DNA from: JAPLJU01 sp036725345
GTDB taxonomy: Bacteria > Desulfobacterota > Syntrophia > Syntrophales > UBA2192
Direction of reading: 5' to 3'
Length of the DNA: 64,000 bases
Assembly: GCA_036725345.1 (NCBI GenBank)
Contig: DAIMEJ010000002.1
Span: forward strand, 124,001 to 188,000
Below, piece by piece: positions 8,584-17,388 of the stretch. Numbering within the stretch: position 1 is the stretch's first letter; each line of letters opens with the position of its first letter. The notes beneath the pieces were generated by a model. The model was not told where the DNA came from and made no database searches. It saw nothing but the letters and a program-made list of their open reading frames with translations. A program made the position numbers and the translations under genes.

Positions 8584-9759
8584 TCAGAAAGCCCTGATCT
8601 TCCCGGCAAGCTCTCTTCCCAGTTCCTCACACCTCTTCAGCGCCTCGGCGTCGGGAACGTAACGGACGGCCAGTTCTCCGGCCACCTCCATGCCGGCGGC
8701 CTGAAGCTCCGCCGCAACGGTTTTCGTCACCCCCGGCGCCCACCCGTAAGAACCGAAGGCGGCGCCGATCCGTCCCCTCGGCCGGAGCCCCTTGACGTAG
8801 GTGAGAAACTCGGCCACCGACGGGAAAAGATTGTTGTTCAGCGTGGGGGAGCCTGCCAGGAGGGCCTTCGCGTCCAGGAGTTCCTTGACGATGTCCGATT
8901 TATCCGATCCGGTCAGGCGGTATACGCGGACCGGAACCCCGCCGTCCGTGAGTCCCCTCTCGATGGCCTTTGCCATCTTTTCCGTGGACCCCCACATCGT
9001 GTCGTATACGATGACGGCTTTCTTTTGCGACTCGTTCCGCGCCCACTTTGAATAGAGCGAAAGGATCTCCGGGATGTGGCTTCGCCAGACGATGCCGTGG
9101 CTCGGACCGATCACATCGACCTCGAGACCCTCGAGTGCATCGAGCGCCTTCAGGACCTGCGGACCGTAAGGCATGACGATGTTGGCGTAGTACTTGCCGG
9201 CTTCATCTAGGAGAAGCGGAAGCCCGAGTTCGTCATCGAAGCGCTCCGACGAAGCGATGTGCTGCCCGAAGGCATCGTTGGGAAGGAGGACCCTGTCCTC
9301 CTTCACGTAGGTGACCATGGAGTCGGGCCAGTGGACCATGGGGATCTCGACGAAACCGAGTGTTTTTCCGCCGAGGTCCAGCGCATCCCCCGTCTTTACC
9401 GTCCTTGCCCGGATGTGGCCTCCGTAGTGGAGCTTCAGGGCATCCGACCCCCGGGGGCTGCATAGGATTTCAACCCCGGGAATCTTCTCCAGGATCCGGG
9501 GCAGAGATCCCGAATGGTCCATTTCCACGTGGTTGACGACGAGGTAATCGATCTTCCCGGGATCGAGTGCTTCCTCGATCCGCCCCCACATCTCCTCGAA
9601 AAAAGGGGCCTTGACGGCATCAATGAGGGCCGTCTTTTGAGCCCTGATGAGGTAGGCGTTGTAGCTCGTCCCCCTGTGGGTGCTGTACCCGTGAAAATCC
9701 CTCACATTCCAGTCGACGGCGCCGACCCAGTCTATCCCCGGCTTGATTTCGATCCGCAT
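8584..9759 (-). CDS. A-type flavodiiron protein (oxygen or NO reductase)
   Basis: Reduces O2 to water, or NO to N2O, at a diiron site in the cytoplasm. The N-terminal beta-lactamase-like domain has the ligand set HVEMDH (His77, Glu79, Asp81, His82), His143, Asp162 and GPSHGIVW. The C-terminal flavodoxin domain has the FMN loop YDTMWGSTEKMA and ends at residue 391, with no extra rubredoxin domain. A separate rubredoxin gene lies 22 bases upstream and is the natural electron donor. Homologues are named FprA, Roo or Rfn. Preference for O2 or NO cannot be read from sequence. Confidence 0.95.
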   Translation of the reverse strand: MRIEIKPGIDWVGAVDWNVRDFHGYSTHRGTSYNAYLIRAQKTALIDAVKAPFFEEMWGRIEEALDPGKIDYLVVNHVEMDHSGSLPRILEKIPGVEILCSPRGSDALKLHYGGHIRARTVKTGDALDLGGKTLGFVEIPMVHWPDSMVTYVKEDRVLLPNDAFGQHIASSERFDDELGLPLLLDEAGKYYANIVMPYGPQVLKALDALEGLEVDVIGPSHGIVWRSHIPEILSLYSKWARNESQKKAVIVYDTMWGSTEKMAKAIERGLTDGGVPVRVYRLTGSDKSDIVKELLDAKALLAGSPTLNNNLFPSVAEFLTYVKGLRPRGRIGAAFGSYGWAPGVTKTVAAELQAAGMEVAGELAVRYVPDAEALKRCEELGRELAGKIRAF

Positions 9760-9781
9760 AGGTTTGTCCTCGCCCGGTTTC

Positions 9782-9943
9782 TCAATCGACGGGTTGAAAC
9801 TCGCTCTTTGCCGCCCCGCAAATCGGGCAGACCCAGTCCTCGGGAAGCTTTTCGAAGGGCGTCCCCGGGGGGATGCCGCCGTCCTTGTCGCCTTCTTTGG
9901 GGTCGTAAATGTAGCCGCAAACCGTGCACTCGTATTTTTTCAT
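9782..9943 (-). CDS. Rubredoxin
   Basis: A 53-residue one-iron electron carrier with both knuckles, ECTVCGYIYDP and WVCPICGAAKSEF, and the aromatic and acidic pattern of classical rubredoxins (length normally 52-54). The start is ATG 9943 behind a GGAAAGGGAT ribosome site. It is the first gene of a same-strand series and is followed 22 bases later by the flavodiiron protein it should feed with electrons. A good promoter lies at 9978-10006. Confidence 0.97.
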   Translation of the reverse strand: MKKYECTVCGYIYDPKEGDKDGGIPPGTPFEKLPEDWVCPICGAAKSEFQPVD

Positions 9944-9977
9944 ATCCCTTTCCTTTCCACTTGAGATTCAACTCGAT

Positions 9978-10006
9978 ATTATTAAGGCATTCTTACTGAG
10001 AGGCAA
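9978..10006 (-). promoter_or_regulatory. Sigma-70-type promoter of the rubredoxin operon
   Basis: Minus-strand -35 TTGCCT (10006-10001) and -10 AATAAT (9983-9978), with 17 bases between. It lies 35 bases before the rubredoxin ATG, in the 134-base space behind mutM. It probably drives the series rubredoxin, flavodiiron protein, rtcA, FAU-1-like, mrfB and mrfA. Confidence 0.55.
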
Positions 10007-10077
10007 GTCCAGGTTCCCAGGTGGCAATTTAATGATTTCGTCTTCCCTTGTAAAGAGAATCCCTGCAGTCTTTTGAA

Positions 10078-10854
10078 TCATCTCTGGCAGGCGGGGCAGT
10101 AAAAGGTCCCGCGGCCGCTCAAGACGATCCTGCGGATGGAACGCCCGCACCGAAAACAGTCCCCCCCCTCCCGGCCGTAGACACGGAGGTGCGCCTGGTA
10201 TTCCCCTTTCCTCCCATGGAGATCTTTCCAGTCGGAGATCGATGTCCCCCGGCACTGGACCGCCCGGCACAGCACCTTCGTCATTGCCCGGATTATTTTA
10301 CCCCATTCGCCGAGGGAGAGACTGGACGTTTCCCGCAAAGGGCTTATCCGGGAACGGAAAAGGATCTCGCTTGCATAGATGTTTCCGATGCCCGCAACCA
10401 CATTCTGATCCATGAGAAAATTCTTCACGGGGAGCCGGCGCCGCCCTGCGATCTCGAAAATCCGCCGGCGATCGAGGCCGTCCAGGGGCTCGCACCCCCG
10501 GGGGAACCCGTCATCCCCGCGGGAACACCGGAGGGTCGCCAGCCGCCTCAAGTCGGTCAGAAACAGGCTCCCGTGGGGAAAAGCAAGAAGAAAACGGGCC
10601 CTCGGAGGAGCGACACCCGTCTCCTGCCAGTGAAACCGGCCGGTCATTCGAAGCTGGAAAAAAAGAGAAAGGCTTCCCTCGAGTTGAAACTGGAAGGCTT
10701 TGCCCCGGCGAAGGATGGCGAGAACTCTCTTCCCTGCGGGGTTCTCCATTTTCCCCAGGCGATCATCGAGGATCCGGCCCTCCCGTATCCGGGCCCCGAG
10801 GACAACCTGCCGGAGCTGACGGCACAGGGTTTCCACTTCGGGCAATTCGGGCAT
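10078..10854 (-). CDS. mutM: Formamidopyrimidine-DNA glycosylase
   Basis: Removes 8-oxoguanine and other oxidised purines and nicks the abasic site. The protein starts MPELPEVETL, in which Pro1 (after Met removal) is the nucleophile and Glu2 the catalytic acid. It has the H2TH region with QNVVAGIGNIYASEILF and ends in a zinc finger CFRCGR...FYCPACQR. The 258 residues are slightly short of the usual 270. It lies 46 bases after the diadenylate cyclase gene on the same strand and upstream of the oxidative-stress operon, which fits its job. Confidence 0.95.
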   Translation of the reverse strand: MPELPEVETLCRQLRQVVLGARIREGRILDDRLGKMENPAGKRVLAILRRGKAFQFQLEGSLSLFFQLRMTGRFHWQETGVAPPRARFLLAFPHGSLFLTDLRRLATLRCSRGDDGFPRGCEPLDGLDRRRIFEIAGRRRLPVKNFLMDQNVVAGIGNIYASEILFRSRISPLRETSSLSLGEWGKIIRAMTKVLCRAVQCRGTSISDWKDLHGRKGEYQAHLRVYGREGGDCFRCGRSIRRIVLSGRGTFYCPACQR

Positions 10855-10900
10855 GCTATTGTCCTGCAGGGGAGGGAAGGGGCCGGTCCCTCAATATGGC

Positions 10901-12361
10901 TCAACGGCCGGCAGCTGACCGGGCTTTCACCCTGATGACCACTTCCACGGCGGGTGCTTTTCCGCCCTCGAAATAAACTTCCGTTGGAGGCATCAGTCTG
11001 GGGGTGAGCGTCGTGGTCTTGCTTATTCTCCTCAAGTCGATGGTCTCCGTCGGGACCAGGATATCCACACCCCTCAGGCGGCGGGGGACGAGAATGGGAA
11101 TCGTCAGGGGTTTTACCTCGATCTTCTGGAGAATAAGCCCTGCGGCGAGCGTCCCCTCGGTCCGGACCTCCACGGGTGCCAGTCTCGAATGAAGTCTGGA
11201 TGCGGAGACTGCAATCCGTTTGGGATTAATATCGAGCACCGCGATGCTGGAGGGCGTCTTGATCATCTCGGCCGAGAGCTCTACCTCCTGTTTCCCCTCC
11301 CGGATGCCGGCAAGGTCCACAGACATTTTCAGGTGGGCCGGACTCAGGAGGTTGAAGGCCTGTGCCGGGCCTTTAAGAAGCACCTTCGTCTCCGTGACCG
11401 TCGGCCCCTCAAGGATCCACTCCGATGCCAGGTTGCGGTATTCAATGGGCACGATGAAGTCCCTCTGAACAAACTCCCTCTGGTAGCCGAAGAGAAACCA
11501 CAGCAGCACGGCAAGGAAAACGGCCACACCCTTCTCCAGGGTATTTTTCCTGAACCACCCGGCAATGCGTTTCGACTTCTTGCGGCCCGGCACCTTATCG
11601 CCGTAAAATCGCTGCAGGACCATTTTGAGCTCGGCGGCACTCTTGAGAACCTCGAGCCGTTCCTTGTTGGCAATCGAGATGGTCCCACGTTCCTCGGAGA
11701 CCACGACACACAGGGCATCGGACCGCTCGGTCAGCCCGAGGGCCGCGGTGTGGCGCAACCCCAGACTGCCGTATTTTTCCGCGTTGGTGGAAAGGGGGAG
11801 GTGGCAGCCGAATTTGGTCACACGGCCATCCTCGATGATCACCGCCCCGTCGTGACCGATGGAGTGCGGATCGAAGATGCTTTCCAGAAGCGGCTGACTC
11901 AAAATCCCCTCGAGCGTGTTTCCTCCCGTCAGGTGCCGGTCCAGGGGATCCTCGGCCCTGAGAACGATGAGGGCGCCGAATCGCTTCTTGGCCAGGCTGG
12001 CCACCGTCTGCGCGATGATCTCCGCCTCTTCGTAATGCGAGGAAATGCGCTCTTTCTTGTGGAGCCTTCCCCAGATGGCGATTCGCTCAAAAAACCGCCT
12101 CAGTTCCTCCTGAAAGATAACGACGAGGGCAAAGAGGATGATGGCAAAGAAACTCTGAAGCACGACGGCCGTGAGATAGAGTTGAAACTGCCGGGCCAGG
12201 ATGTACACGATCCCGATGAGACTGATGCCGCCCAGAACGAACCGGGAGGCCGTGTCCCTGAACCAGACCAGGAGCCCGTAGATAATCGTCGTAATGATCA
12301 AAATGTCAAAGAGATCCTGGATCCGGAAGCCATGGGGCACCATGAGAATGTCACTGAGCAT
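10901..12361 (-). CDS. Fused diadenylate cyclase (CdaA-like) and YbbR (CdaR-like) protein
   Basis: Makes the second messenger c-di-AMP at the membrane, by family. Residues 1-85 hold three membrane segments, 105-255 the DAC catalytic domain with HDGAVII (Asp171-Gly172-Ala173), and about 272-287 a fourth membrane segment. After that come YbbR-type beta repeats to residue 486. In Firmicutes the cyclase and its regulator CdaR are two neighbouring genes; here they are one chain. The second signature, normally RHR, reads RHTAALG (203-209), so the third arginine is threonine. Activity is therefore likely but not certain. Confidence 0.85.
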   Translation of the reverse strand: MLSDILMVPHGFRIQDLFDILIITTIIYGLLVWFRDTASRFVLGGISLIGIVYILARQFQLYLTAVVLQSFFAIILFALVVIFQEELRRFFERIAIWGRLHKKERISSHYEEAEIIAQTVASLAKKRFGALIVLRAEDPLDRHLTGGNTLEGILSQPLLESIFDPHSIGHDGAVIIEDGRVTKFGCHLPLSTNAEKYGSLGLRHTAALGLTERSDALCVVVSEERGTISIANKERLEVLKSAAELKMVLQRFYGDKVPGRKKSKRIAGWFRKNTLEKGVAVFLAVLLWFLFGYQREFVQRDFIVPIEYRNLASEWILEGPTVTETKVLLKGPAQAFNLLSPAHLKMSVDLAGIREGKQEVELSAEMIKTPSSIAVLDINPKRIAVSASRLHSRLAPVEVRTEGTLAAGLILQKIEVKPLTIPILVPRRLRGVDILVPTETIDLRRISKTTTLTPRLMPPTEVYFEGGKAPAVEVVIRVKARSAAGR

Positions 12362-12582
12362 GGATTCGCTGGTTCTCTCCTTTCCGCGGCCTCAAGTTGT
12401 TCGAATGGCTGGGGAATTGATCGGATGGGAGGACCGTGGTTCCGATCAAAAAGGTTTACTAAAAAACCTGCGACATCTTACGAAAAAGTGAGAGAAGCTG
12501 TCAACACAAAGATGCGGTTTGCACCGGGAAAAGGATGAATTTTTGTCCCTTCCGGGTCGCGGAGCCCGCGGGGAGGATCGCG

Positions 12583-13536
12583 TCACGCGCGGAAAGTCAA
12601 GGTCGTTCCCGCCATGTTCAGAAGGAATTGATGGGGGAGCTTCTTCTCGATCGCCATGACGGCCTTTCTCCCCGTGCAATGGCAGGGGACGACATAGTCA
12701 GGACCGATCTTTTTCAATGCATCGGCCGTTTTACCGATGACAGGTTCGAAGGCGGGCCCGGCAAGATGAAATCCGCCCATGACGGCGTGAATCCTTCCTA
12801 TACCCGTCACCTCCCGGGCAAAGTTGATGGTGTTGACAATCCCCGAATGGGCGCACCCGGAAAGAATGACCAGCCCCCTGCCTTTCAGATGCATGACGAG
12901 GGCGGAGTCCTCCTCGATGGGATCCCACTTTTCGCTTCCCCGATCGTCGAAATGGGCCATGGGCATGCCCTTTTCGAAGGCTGTTGCCCGGCGGACTTCG
13001 CCCAGGAAAAGCGCCCGGCCGCCGAGGAGAGGATAAGGCACCCTCGTCTCGATGAGGCGGATGCCCAGTTTCTCGAACCTCTTCCTCGTCACAGCGGGAA
13101 AGTAATGCCGCGTTTTGCCGAACTTCAGGTACCGGGAAGACTTGAAGGCTTCCGGGTGCAACACGAGGGGGATCCCCTTCCTGCCGATCCGCCCGACGAG
13201 GGATTCCAGGCCGCCCAGGTGGTCGCTGTGCCCGTGGGAGAGAACCATCACCTCCACCGCCTTCAGATCAACGCCGAGGATATCGGCGTTGTGGGCCGCG
13301 CCTTCCCTGGAAAACCCGAAATCGAAAAGAAGTGTCCTCTTTCTTCCGCCCGACGATATCCGCACGACGGCCGAGAAACCGTGCTCCGCCAGGACGGAGT
13401 TTTTGATCTCGCCATCCTTCACGGCTTTCGCTCTCGTGACCACGTCACTGTTGTCGCTGGCGGTGATCTCGATGTAGTTGTCCTGCAGAGACAGGATCTC
13501 AACGGAGTCCGTCTCTTTGATGCCGATTCTTTTCAT
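12583..13536 (-). CDS. MBL-fold metallo-hydrolase (COG1237-like)
   Basis: A 317-residue metallo-beta-lactamase fold enzyme with the metal motif SHGHSDHLGG (His101, His103, Asp105, His106), GCAHSGIVNT and VVPCHCTGRKA. This set resembles the COG1237 group, which includes archaeal proteins annotated as 7,8-dihydropterin-6-methyl-4-beta-D-ribofuranosyl-aminobenzene-5'-phosphate synthase. That biochemical name is not safe to transfer to a bacterium. It stands alone, divergent from the ThyX-like gene and 221 bases from the cyclase gene. The substrate is unknown. Confidence 0.85.
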   Translation of the reverse strand: MKRIGIKETDSVEILSLQDNYIEITASDNSDVVTRAKAVKDGEIKNSVLAEHGFSAVVRISSGGRKRTLLFDFGFSREGAAHNADILGVDLKAVEVMVLSHGHSDHLGGLESLVGRIGRKGIPLVLHPEAFKSSRYLKFGKTRHYFPAVTRKRFEKLGIRLIETRVPYPLLGGRALFLGEVRRATAFEKGMPMAHFDDRGSEKWDPIEEDSALVMHLKGRGLVILSGCAHSGIVNTINFAREVTGIGRIHAVMGGFHLAGPAFEPVIGKTADALKKIGPDYVVPCHCTGRKAVMAIEKKLPHQFLLNMAGTTLTFRA

Positions 13537-13672
13537 GGCTTTTTTCTCCCGGGGGGTGGCTCATCGAAATCAGTTTAGCAGCCCTGGGGAAGAAAAGCTA
13601 CAGGCAGAGTCTTCCCCCCTCCCGCTGCGCAGGGGAGCCGCTCACCGTGCGGGGACGGGCGGGAAATGCGGT

Positions 13673-13701
13673 TTGACCGGCCGGGCAAATCTTGCTATAG
13701 A
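13673..13701 (+). promoter_or_regulatory. Sigma-70 promoter of the ThyX-like gene
   Basis: TTGACC at 13673-13678, a 17-base spacer, and TATAGA at 13696-13701, 34 bases before the TTG start of the next gene. Both boxes are close to consensus and the spacing is ideal. Confidence 0.7.
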
Positions 13702-13735
13702 TTCCCGGCAAAAGAAAGCCTGAAGGACGACAGAT

Positions 13736-15214
13736 TTGAAGGTCTTACTGGCCGGCTATAATATCGACTACGAAACGATCCGCGAACTGCGGGAAGCCCG
13801 CCCCGAAACCGGGCACCTGACGCCGGAGACGATTTCGGCGGCCTATGCGCGCATCAGCAGAAACCCGCTCCCCGTCAACGAACTCAGGCAAGCGGCCCGG
13901 AGGGAGGTGGAAAGCGCCAGGAAGTCCAACAGGAACATTGTCTTCGGCATGGGGCACAGCTCCATCGCCGAGCATGCCGTATTCAATATCGATGTCCTCG
14001 GCGTATCGCGGTTGCTCGTCGAGGAGATCGAGAAGTTCCGCCTCTGCTCCTACACGGAGAAATCCCAGCGATACGTTCTTCTCCGGGACGACTTTGTCGT
14101 ACCGGAAGAAATCCGAAGAGCCCGGCTCGACGAGTCCTTCACCGGCATGGTCCGGTCGCAGAACGCCTTTTATCACACCCTTTACAAAAAGCTCCTCCCC
14201 TACGTCCTGCGGAAAAACAGGGCGATGGCCCGGGAGCCCGCCCAGCGATCGACCCTCGAAGGCTGGGCGAAGGAAGATGCCCGCTACATCCTCTCCCTCG
14301 CGACGGAAACACAGCTCGGCATGACCCTCAACGCGAGAAACCTCGAACTGATGCTCAGGCGCAGCGCGGCGCACCCCCTCGAGGAAGCGAGGCGATACGG
14401 CCATAAGCTCTTCGAAGCTACCGGCGACATCGCCCCCTCCCTGGTTCGATACACGGAGGCCACGGAATACGACAGCCGGACGAGGGAGACCCTCAGGGAA
14501 AAGGTCCGGGACATGTTTGCCGTCGAAATCAGGAAAACCGGGAAAGAAAGAACCCCGAAGGCTGCGAGCCTCATCCATGTCACGCCCGACGCGGACAATC
14601 GCCTGATTGCCTCTCTCCTCCACTCCTCTTCGAGCCTCCCGATGAAAAAATGCATGGCCCTGGCCGGGGCGATGAAGTCGAGGGATAAGAAGGAGATCAT
14701 CCGGGCCGCCCTCCGGCACATGAGGCCTTATGACCCGGCGCTGCGGGAGTTTGAAAACGTCGACCTCCACTTCGAACTCGTGGTCAGCGCCTCCTGCTTC
14801 GCCCAGCTCAAGAGACACCGGATGGCAACAATCGTCTGCCAGGCCTACGAGCCGGACCTGGGCGTCACGGTGCCGCCCGCCGTCACCGACGTCGGCATGG
14901 AGAGCGCCTTCCGGGAGGTCATCAGACGGACGGAGGCGCTTTACGAGAGGATCCGGCGAGTGGACCCCGTGGCGGCACCTTACATTCTGACCAACGCCCA
15001 CCGGAAAAGGGTGTCCATCAAACTCAACGCGAGGGAACTCTACCACATGGCCCGGCTCCGCACCGACCGGTACGCCCAGTGGGACATCCGGGAGGTCACC
15101 GGGCGCATGCTGGCCCTGGGGCGAAAGGCCATGCCCCTGACCCTCATGATGGCCACCGGAAAAGATCTCTTTGCCTCACACTATGAACACTGTTTCCGTG
15201 ACGATCGATCCTGA
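13736..15214 (+). CDS. Tandem ThyX-domain protein (FAD-dependent thymidylate synthase family)
   Basis: 492 residues with two ThyX-like repeats. ThyX makes dTMP from dUMP with methylene-tetrahydrofolate and FAD, usually as a tetramer of about 220-residue chains with the motif RHRxxSxxExSxRY. Repeat 1 has KFRLCSYTEKSQRY at 100-113: the SxxExSxRY part is intact but RH is replaced. Repeat 2 has RHRMATIVCQAYE from residue 360: RHR is intact but the rest is lost. The signature is thus divided between the halves. The start is TTG 13736 behind AAGGACG. No classical thyA is seen here. Whether it makes dTMP or has moved to another reaction is open. Confidence 0.8.
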   Translation: MKVLLAGYNIDYETIRELREARPETGHLTPETISAAYARISRNPLPVNELRQAARREVESARKSNRNIVFGMGHSSIAEHAVFNIDVLGVSRLLVEEIEKFRLCSYTEKSQRYVLLRDDFVVPEEIRRARLDESFTGMVRSQNAFYHTLYKKLLPYVLRKNRAMAREPAQRSTLEGWAKEDARYILSLATETQLGMTLNARNLELMLRRSAAHPLEEARRYGHKLFEATGDIAPSLVRYTEATEYDSRTRETLREKVRDMFAVEIRKTGKERTPKAASLIHVTPDADNRLIASLLHSSSSLPMKKCMALAGAMKSRDKKEIIRAALRHMRPYDPALREFENVDLHFELVVSASCFAQLKRHRMATIVCQAYEPDLGVTVPPAVTDVGMESAFREVIRRTEALYERIRRVDPVAAPYILTNAHRKRVSIKLNARELYHMARLRTDRYAQWDIREVTGRMLALGRKAMPLTLMMATGKDLFASHYEHCFRDDRS

Positions 15215-15249
15215 CGCAGGCCTTTTTTCCTCCGGCGAACGATGAAACC

Positions 15250-16518
15250 ATGATCCAGTGGAACTTTGTTTTCATCTCATTTCTCATTGTGTTTCTGGCC
15301 GGCAGCGCCATCCGATGGTTTCTCGCTTGGGTGAATATCAATCATCTCCAAAAGCACGGCCACATCGTGCCCGACGAGTTCCGCGGGGAGATTGACGCGC
15401 AGACCCTTTCGCGGATGACACAGTACACAATCGCATCATCGGCCTTTGCCTCTCTGGAAAGTCTCTTCAACGACGCCGTTCTCCTCGTTGTCCTCTTCGC
15501 GGGGCTGTTCCCCTGGCTGGCCGGCGTCGTCGCCGCGTGGGACCCTCACCCGATCTGGGCGGGGCTCTACTTCTTCATCCTGCTCTACCTGGCCGATGTG
15601 ATCCTCGACATCCCTTTCAACCTCTACGGCACCTTTGTGATCGAAAAAAAATTCGGCTTCAGCACCATGACGCCCCGGCTGTGGCTCACCGATCTTTTTA
15701 AAAATCTTGTTCTCTCGGTCATCCTTCTCTCTCTTCTGATGATCCCCGTGCTGGCCCTGATCGAGCATGCCGGACCCAGCTGGTGGATCTGGGCCTGGTC
15801 CTTCTTCGCCCTCTTCCAGTTTCTCGTGATCTGGCTCTACCCCATCGTCATCGCGCCGCTCTTCAACAAATATGAGCCCGTCAGGAACGAGGATCTGAGG
15901 GCGAGGATCCTGGAGATGATGGAGCGGGCAGGTCTCCGGGCGAGCGGCATCTACCAGGTGGACGCGGGGAAGCGAAGCAGGCATTCCAACGCTTATTTCA
16001 CCGGGATTGGAAAAACGAAGCGGATCGTTCTCTACGACACCCTTCTCGGCACCCACACCCCGGAGGAAATCGTCTCGATCCTCGCCCATGAGATCGGGCA
16101 CTGGAAGAAAAAGCATGTCCTCAAGCAGCTCCTCCTCATCGGGGTGACTTCCCTGATCGTCTTTTATCTCATCGCCTGGATGATCGAATGGCCGCTGATA
16201 TACCGGACCTTCGGATTTCAGGAGAGGATCCCCTCGGCGGGAATTCTCCTCACGGCCATTCTGCTGAAACCGGCGGCCTATTTCCTCGCGCCGATTGGCG
16301 CCATGATTTCCCGACGGTTTGAGCGCGCGAGCGACCGTTACACCTTCGAGCTCATCGGATCCACGGTCGCCCTGTGCAACGCCCTGAAACGGCTGGCCAA
16401 AGACAACCTCTCCAATCTCCACCCCCACCCTCTTTACGCCTGGTTCTACTATTCCCACCCCCCGCTCACCGAGCGGATCCGGCAACTCAGGACCATGGAG
16501 GCCTCAAAAGACGCTTGA
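15250..16518 (+). CDS. M48 family membrane zinc protease (Ste24/CAAX protease-like)
   Basis: A 422-residue integral membrane peptidase with several hydrophobic segments before and after the catalytic site. The zinc motif is HEIGH at 280-284, and the third ligand glutamate is in ERASDRYTFEL at 358. The N-terminal domain resembles peptidase M48 N. Length and order match eukaryotic Ste24 and its bacterial homologues more than the shorter HtpX. The role in bacteria is probably membrane-protein quality control; the substrate is unknown. It follows the ThyX-like gene by 35 bases. Confidence 0.9.
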   Translation: MIQWNFVFISFLIVFLAGSAIRWFLAWVNINHLQKHGHIVPDEFRGEIDAQTLSRMTQYTIASSAFASLESLFNDAVLLVVLFAGLFPWLAGVVAAWDPHPIWAGLYFFILLYLADVILDIPFNLYGTFVIEKKFGFSTMTPRLWLTDLFKNLVLSVILLSLLMIPVLALIEHAGPSWWIWAWSFFALFQFLVIWLYPIVIAPLFNKYEPVRNEDLRARILEMMERAGLRASGIYQVDAGKRSRHSNAYFTGIGKTKRIVLYDTLLGTHTPEEIVSILAHEIGHWKKKHVLKQLLLIGVTSLIVFYLIAWMIEWPLIYRTFGFQERIPSAGILLTAILLKPAAYFLAPIGAMISRRFERASDRYTFELIGSTVALCNALKRLAKDNLSNLHPHPLYAWFYYSHPPLTERIRQLRTMEASKDA

Positions 16519-16577
16519 TTTTCAGGGCCCAGTTAATAAAATGACGGGGTACATCACCCTGCGAGGCGAGAAACCCC

Positions 16578-17066
16578 ATGCCCATCTATGAATTTTACTG
16601 CAGGCGCTGCAACACCGTTTTCAATTTCTTCTCGAAATCCGTCAACACGGAGAAGGTCCCCTGTTGCCCCCGCTGCGGGAAGGTGAAACTGAAGCGCCAG
16701 ATGTCCCTTTTCGCGAAGGTCTCCACGGCCAAAACGGAATCCGGCGAAGACATGCCGCCCATCGATGAATCCCGCCTGGAGAAAGCCATGTCCATGCTCG
16801 CCTCGGAAGCGGGTTCGATCAACGAGGATGACCCGCGCCAAGCCGCGAGGCTCATGAGGAAGCTTTCGGACGCTACGGGGCTGAACCTGGGGGCGGGGAT
16901 GGAAGAAGCCCTCAGCCGGATGGAACGGGGGGAAGATCCGGAGAAAATCGAGGCGGAGATGGGCGATCTCATGGAGGGGGAAGAACCCTTCACCTTCGGC
17001 GAGAAATCCCGGGGGGGCCGGAGGCGTCCCAAGCCCAAGGTCGATGACAAACTCTACGATCTCTGA
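16578..17066 (+). CDS. FmdB-type zinc ribbon protein
   Basis: 162 residues. The N-terminal 40 carry the FmdB ribbon MPIYEFYCRRC...CCPRCG, and the rest is a charged helical tail ending in a Lys/Arg-rich stretch (GGRRRPKPK). FmdB-like ribbons are common in bacteria as putative regulators or assembly factors. The long acidic tail with two Met-rich helices is less usual. It is cytosolic with no signal. Function is unknown beyond probable zinc binding. Confidence 0.8.
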   Translation: MPIYEFYCRRCNTVFNFFSKSVNTEKVPCCPRCGKVKLKRQMSLFAKVSTAKTESGEDMPPIDESRLEKAMSMLASEAGSINEDDPRQAARLMRKLSDATGLNLGAGMEEALSRMERGEDPEKIEAEMGDLMEGEEPFTFGEKSRGGRRRPKPKVDDKLYDL

Positions 17067-17388
17067 TCCGGGAAACGTTTAACCCGGCCGTTGTATGAAA
17101 TTTTCACCGACCCCGTCCTGATCTCTTCACCCCGCCCGCCTTTGAGCGGGCCGGGCCGCGAGTCAATCCACCGTTCGGTCATTTTGCAACTGCCGTCGCC
17201 CGCGCGCCTTGCAGGACCCCGCAACTCATACTTTTTTATCAGCCCTCACATGAAAATGTCCCAATGTCAGACCAGTGCGATTTTTTTAATTGCTTTTCTT
17301 TAAATCGTGCAGCTATATTAGGCGCCTACCCCCTCTGCGGATAACGGTCAGTGTGAACATCCGGCCCTCCAGGGCCCGGAAGCAGGTC
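17067..17388. other. Intergenic space before the secreted protein gene
   Basis: No gene supported. It holds a 6-bp GC hairpin at 17134-17151 with no U tract, several T-runs, and a promoter near its end (17290-17319). Confidence 0.5.
17290..17319 (+). promoter_or_regulatory. Promoter of the 17389 gene
   Basis: -35 TTGCTT (17290-17295), an 18-base spacer and -10 TATATT (17314-17319), 70 bases before the chosen ATG. Confidence 0.5.

Noticed and set aside
11189..12538. Long plus-strand open frame opposite the cyclase-YbbR gene
   Set aside because: Shadow of the intact fused gene on the other strand.
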